A stretch of DNA of 64,000 nt, from NCBI RefSeq assembly GCF_018282095.1, contig NZ_CP074130.1, positions 43,146 through 107,145 on the forward strand. The letters are read 5' to 3'. Position numbers and translations under genes: made by a program. Of the stretch, positions 60,908 to 64,000 are shown in pieces (within the stretch, counting starts at the first letter, position 1; each line of letters opens with the position of its first letter). This DNA comes from Pseudovibrio brasiliensis (GTDB taxonomy: Bacteria > Pseudomonadota > Alphaproteobacteria > Rhizobiales > Stappiaceae). The notes under the pieces were generated by a model that saw only the letters and a list, made by a program, of their open reading frames with translations, made no database searches and had not been told where the DNA came from.

Positions 60908-61374
60908 GCACCTTTCTTTTCAAATTAGATAGAAAAATGACATGCAAGGGTGACAAAAACGGCAGTCACATATCTAATACAATTCTTTCACACTTAGATT
61001 CTCTTATAGAAATCAAATATGCGGAACGTCTCAAAGAGACGTACTTTAAATATCATGTTTAAATAGCGGCAAGCCGCTATATTGGCTCTTGAAAATGATG
61101 ATTGAGAGGCCAGTGGGCTACAAGACCTTAAATCATCTGCAGAACGCCTTTTTAATGCAATCATTTACCTCATCTCAGACGATGCATTTTCGAGATAGTA
61201 ACGAAATCGCGATTCTCTTTCGAAACTCATACGAGAGCACACAGATTTTTGTTGTGGGGGGCTCTACAATAGTCAGCCATTCGAAAATCAATTAACTTAT
61301 TGATTTACATGTCTATTTACCGCTTCACTGTGATTATCTGCCAGAAGTATTAACCTGAGTTAACCATTAATTTG
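60908..61374. other. Intergenic region upstream of repA with paired hairpins
   Basis: Contains ACGTCTC-AAA-GAGACGT (61026-61042) and TAGCGGC-AA-GCCGCTA (61064-61079), plus a direct repeat TTAACC-TGAG-TTAACC near 61350. No gene is supported. Operator or partition-site function for RepA/RepB is possible. Confidence 0.45.
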
Positions 61375-61403
61375 TTGACTTACTGTCAGCTCTAGCGCTC
61401 ATA
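61375..61403 (+). promoter_or_regulatory. Likely repAB promoter
   Basis: TTGACT (61375-61380), 17 bases, CTCATA (61398-61403; CATATT two bases on is an alternative). About 45 bp before the repA ATG, with TTAACC direct repeats just upstream that could bind RepA. Confidence 0.5.
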
Positions 61404-61449
61404 TTTTCTCATTCCGATGTTTAGTTCATTTTTTTGGAGCATCTTAACA

Positions 61450-62811
61450 ATGAGCGTTTTAGAGCAAGATACCATGGAGCAGGACACCTTGTTGACGCAA
61501 GTCGTCAGTGACCGCGACAGTCTGGCTGAGGTTATTGAAGCGACAGCGCTCAGGGCTACAGATCCATTTTCTCACAAAGTGACACGAACCTATTTGCCCC
61601 GCGAAGCAGCAGAACTGATTGGATGCTCACCAAGTTACGTTAACACCTTGGCGAAAGAGCTTGATCTCGATGTTTCTCGGGATTCGAGCAATCGTTATCG
61701 CTCCTACTCCCTTTCAAATCTTCGTGCAATTCGCGAAGAAGCGGCTCGCAGGGTAGCTGATACGCCAGAAAAGCGTCAAAGATACCTGCCTCATCGGTCA
61801 GCTGATGAAGACCTTGCCATCATGGCATTCGTAAACTTTAAGGGTGGCTCTGCTAAGACAACGACTTCAGTACACTTCGCTCAATATGCAGCGCTTCGTG
61901 GATACCGAGTATTGTTTTTAGATCTTGACCCTCAAGGATCTGCATCAACAATCTTTGGTTATCAACCCGTATTAATTGAAGAAAATCAATCAATTAACGC
62001 TGCTTTGAGATACGAAAACCCACTTTCCATTCGTGAAGTAATTCAGAAAACATATTTTGAAGGCATCGACATTTGTCTTGGTGGTCAGTGGATGACCGAG
62101 TGGGAGCAAGATACGCCACGTGTGATGACCAATGCGCATCATTACAGCGCGGCAATGCAAGAGCGTGTACCGGAGTTGCAAGCGGAGCTTAATACTCCAG
62201 GTTTGACAGAAGACCGTATCGACGAAATCGAACAAGAGCTGGCACAATGGCAGCATGTTGAAGATACAGGCTATGCAGCGCTGCACTACTATCAACGGCT
62301 CCGCCACGTCCTTGATGAAGTAAAAGATGACTATGATATTGTCGTTTGTGATACGCAGCCTGCGCTTCATTTTGCGTCTCAAGCGACTATTGGTGCTTCA
62401 AACCACTTGCTACTTACAATTCAGCCTGAATGGTTAGATATCAAGTCGATGCACCAGTACCTCACTGCGCTCGGGGTTCACTTAGAGACATTGGAAAATA
62501 GTGTTCATTTTGTTGGTGAAAGTGCCAAGTACACAGGCCGCACCATGCACTATTTGATTACGAGATATGAATCCAATGATGCTGCTATGAACTCAATCGT
62601 AGAAATGATGCGTGATCGGCTCGACAATGTACTCGATCACCCAATGCCGAAGTCAGCTGCAGTATCTCAAGCGGGTCTTTCAAACTCGACGATCTATGAA
62701 TCTCAGGGAAAAGACTTCAATCGCGGAACCTTTAACCGTGGCCTTGATGCGATGAACGCTGCCAATCGCGAGATTGAAGAAATTGTCTTGAAGGGGTGGG
62801 GACGTATCTGA
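61450..62811 (+). CDS. repA: RepA partition ATPase (repABC)
   Basis: ATG at 61450 (MSVLEQDTMEQD) with GGAGC upstream. 453 residues. N-terminal helix-turn-helix (PREAAELIGCSPSYVNTLAKEL), deviant Walker A KGGSAKTTT near residue 136, and the conserved LDLDPQGS, then CDTQPALHF. RepA partitions the plasmid with RepB and represses the operon. The stop overlaps the repB start (TGATG). Confidence 0.92.
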   Translation: MSVLEQDTMEQDTLLTQVVSDRDSLAEVIEATALRATDPFSHKVTRTYLPREAAELIGCSPSYVNTLAKELDLDVSRDSSNRYRSYSLSNLRAIREEAARRVADTPEKRQRYLPHRSADEDLAIMAFVNFKGGSAKTTTSVHFAQYAALRGYRVLFLDLDPQGSASTIFGYQPVLIEENQSINAALRYENPLSIREVIQKTYFEGIDICLGGQWMTEWEQDTPRVMTNAHHYSAAMQERVPELQAELNTPGLTEDRIDEIEQELAQWQHVEDTGYAALHYYQRLRHVLDEVKDDYDIVVCDTQPALHFASQATIGASNHLLLTIQPEWLDIKSMHQYLTALGVHLETLENSVHFVGESAKYTGRTMHYLITRYESNDAAMNSIVEMMRDRLDNVLDHPMPKSAAVSQAGLSNSTIYESQGKDFNRGTFNRGLDAMNAANREIEEIVLKGWGRI

Positions 62812-63800
62812 TGTCAAAAGTTTCGAATTTCAAAGACGCCTGGAAGACACCTGCTAAACCGACAGGGGCAGCAACCAACACCCTTATAAGTCAACGGGTC
62901 GTGCCGCCTAACGGCCCTGAAGGGTTGCTTAAACAAGCTGCAACGAGCGCAATCCCTGCTAGAGACAAAGGCGGAAAAAGAGTTGTTAATCTTAAGTCCA
63001 GCGTGTGCGAGCCATCACCGATTGCGGATCGTATGGCAGTTGAGAATGATCCAGACTACGAAGATCTTAAAGAGAGTATTCGGCAGGATGGGCAGAAGGT
63101 TCCGATCCTTGTACGACCTAAGCTAGAGCAGCCGGATCGATACGAAATTGCCTATGGTCGTAGGAGATGGAGAGCTTGCCGTGAACTCGGAATTGGTGTT
63201 CTCGCGATCATTGATGAGGATCTAAACGATGAGGCGTTGGTAATCGCTCAAGGTAAAGAAAACCATGAGCGTAAGAGCCTATCCTTTATCGAGACTGCTC
63301 TTTTTGTGAAGAGGCTGAGCAAGGAGTTTCCTAATCAAACGGTGGCGAAAGCTATTGGCGTGAAATCTGTCGCTGCAGTATCTCACTATAGGAAGGTTGC
63401 CGATGCAATTCCTGAAGATCTCATCACGAAAATAGGACCGGCACCAAAGATCGGGCGACCAAAATGGATCTCATTGAGTGAGCTTTTTGTGCGCTTCACT
63501 TCGAACCAGACAAAGGGCTTGGCAAGGCTAACAGGTTCAGAGAAATGGAAAACAGGCAGCTCAGAAGAGCGCTTTAACATTGTTTTTTCCTATGCGAAGA
63601 CTGGCGGGAAGCGCACTGATGACAATAGCACAAACGAAGTCTTAGATAAGGATGGAACGACTGTACTTTTGCTAAAAGAAAGCAAATCAGGCGTGAAGTT
63701 CGCATTTCGGGGTAAGCGTGGGGCAGAGTTTAGCTCATTCCTGGCTGAACAGATCCCAGCATTATTGGCAAAGTTTGAAGAGCAGGACGACGAACAGTGA
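62811..63800 (+). CDS. repB: RepB centromere-binding protein (repABC)
   Basis: ATG at 62811 in TGATG. 329 residues. ParB-type motifs: QKVPILVRPKLEQPDRYEI, YGRRRWRACRELG, then ENHERKSLSFIETALF and a helix-turn-helix (QTVAKAIGVKSVAAVSHYRKVA). It binds parS and loads RepA. I saw no parS palindrome with confidence in the window. Confidence 0.92.
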   Translation: MSKVSNFKDAWKTPAKPTGAATNTLISQRVVPPNGPEGLLKQAATSAIPARDKGGKRVVNLKSSVCEPSPIADRMAVENDPDYEDLKESIRQDGQKVPILVRPKLEQPDRYEIAYGRRRWRACRELGIGVLAIIDEDLNDEALVIAQGKENHERKSLSFIETALFVKRLSKEFPNQTVAKAIGVKSVAAVSHYRKVADAIPEDLITKIGPAPKIGRPKWISLSELFVRFTSNQTKGLARLTGSEKWKTGSSEERFNIVFSYAKTGGKRTDDNSTNEVLDKDGTTVLLLKESKSGVKFAFRGKRGAEFSSFLAEQIPALLAKFEEQDDEQ

Positions 63801-63881
63801 CCTAGACAAAGTAAAAGGGCTTGCAGAAGCAAGCCCTTGAATAGAATAAAGCGCTGTAAAGCACTCAACTCATATGTAGCA
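63801..63881 (-). ncRNA. Second counter-transcript RNA, between repB and repC
   Basis: Minus-strand promoter TTGATT (63911-63916), 17 bases, TAAACT (63888-63893). The RNA ends at hairpin AAGGGCTTGC-TTCT-GCAAGCCCTT (63815-63838) followed by TTTACTTT. Position and structure are those of the repABC incompatibility RNA. Confidence 0.7.
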
Positions 63882-63945
63882 ATTTGCAGTTTAGTGCTGA
63901 AACATAAACGAATCAACTCTTTTCCTTTGAGTTGAGCGGTTTTTT
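63864..63945 (+). promoter_or_regulatory. repC attenuator with mutually exclusive hairpins
   Basis: CTCAACTC (63864-63871) and CAACTC (63914-63919) can each pair with GAGTTGAG (63929-63936). The short hairpin is followed by CGGTTTTTT and so is terminator-like. This matches the long/short element mechanism by which the antisense RNA controls repC expression in repABC plasmids. The repC gene itself is beyond the window. Confidence 0.6.
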
Positions 63946-64000
63946 GCGGCGTTTTGAATGTTTTCTCGTTGCTCATCTGAGTAGAAATGAGATCAGGAAA

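Overview
The window reads as a piece of a large conjugative plasmid from an alphaproteobacterium. RepA/RepB and RepC proteins with antisense counter-transcript RNAs are confined in practice to that class. Moderate GC content, an Rhs/SpvB-like toxin and a giant autotransporter would suit a marine, host-associated genus such as Pseudovibrio; the genus is inference only.

Layout. (1) Positions 1-12.5 kb look like a plasmid leading region. It holds small hypothetical genes, a DUF3560 protein, an orphan adenine methyltransferase-like protein, a SprT-like protease and a very acidic protein. Several + strand genes follow a copy of a ~350-bp leader repeat with covarying hairpins. Two genes are also followed by a duplicated structured-RNA/28-residue-peptide module. 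At 4353-5830 sits a non-autonomous IS21-like element with 5-bp target duplications that carries a DUF1778/GNAT toxin-antitoxin pair. (2) 12.0-13.28 kb is non-coding and full of inverted repeats plus a 10-bp-periodic array; it is the best oriT/relaxosome candidate. (3) 13.28-31.5 kb is one long + strand transfer operon: traK-traL-traM (RP4-like), virB2-virB11 including a short lipoprotein virB7, virD4, a TOPRIM primase-like gene, a mobC-like gene and a TraI-type MOBP relaxase. Inserted in it are an antisense secreted-protein gene (between virB5 and virB6) and a large Cys-rich secreted protein (between virB10 and virB11). (4) 31.5-35.6 kb has an M48 protease, a RepC initiator with its own counter-transcript RNA, and a 1-Cys peroxiredoxin. 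(5) 35.6-61 kb is accessory and scarred: IS5, IS110, IS3 and Tn3 relics, a 2257-residue autotransporter built of 50-residue repeats, a two-gene Rhs/SpvB-like locus, membrane proteins, a lipoprotein and dispersed ~60-bp repeats. (6) 61.4-64 kb is a repA-repB operon followed by a second counter-transcript RNA and an attenuator; its repC must lie beyond the right edge.

Working together: TraI, MobC and TraK would process oriT, VirD4 and VirB2-B11 would export the strand, and the primase may prime it. The leader-repeat genes would be among the first expressed in the recipient. The minus strand would leave 5'-first toward coordinate 1, and every leader repeat is oriented so that a transcript templated on that strand is sense. 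This fits single-stranded-DNA promoters of the F-plasmid Frpo type (inference).
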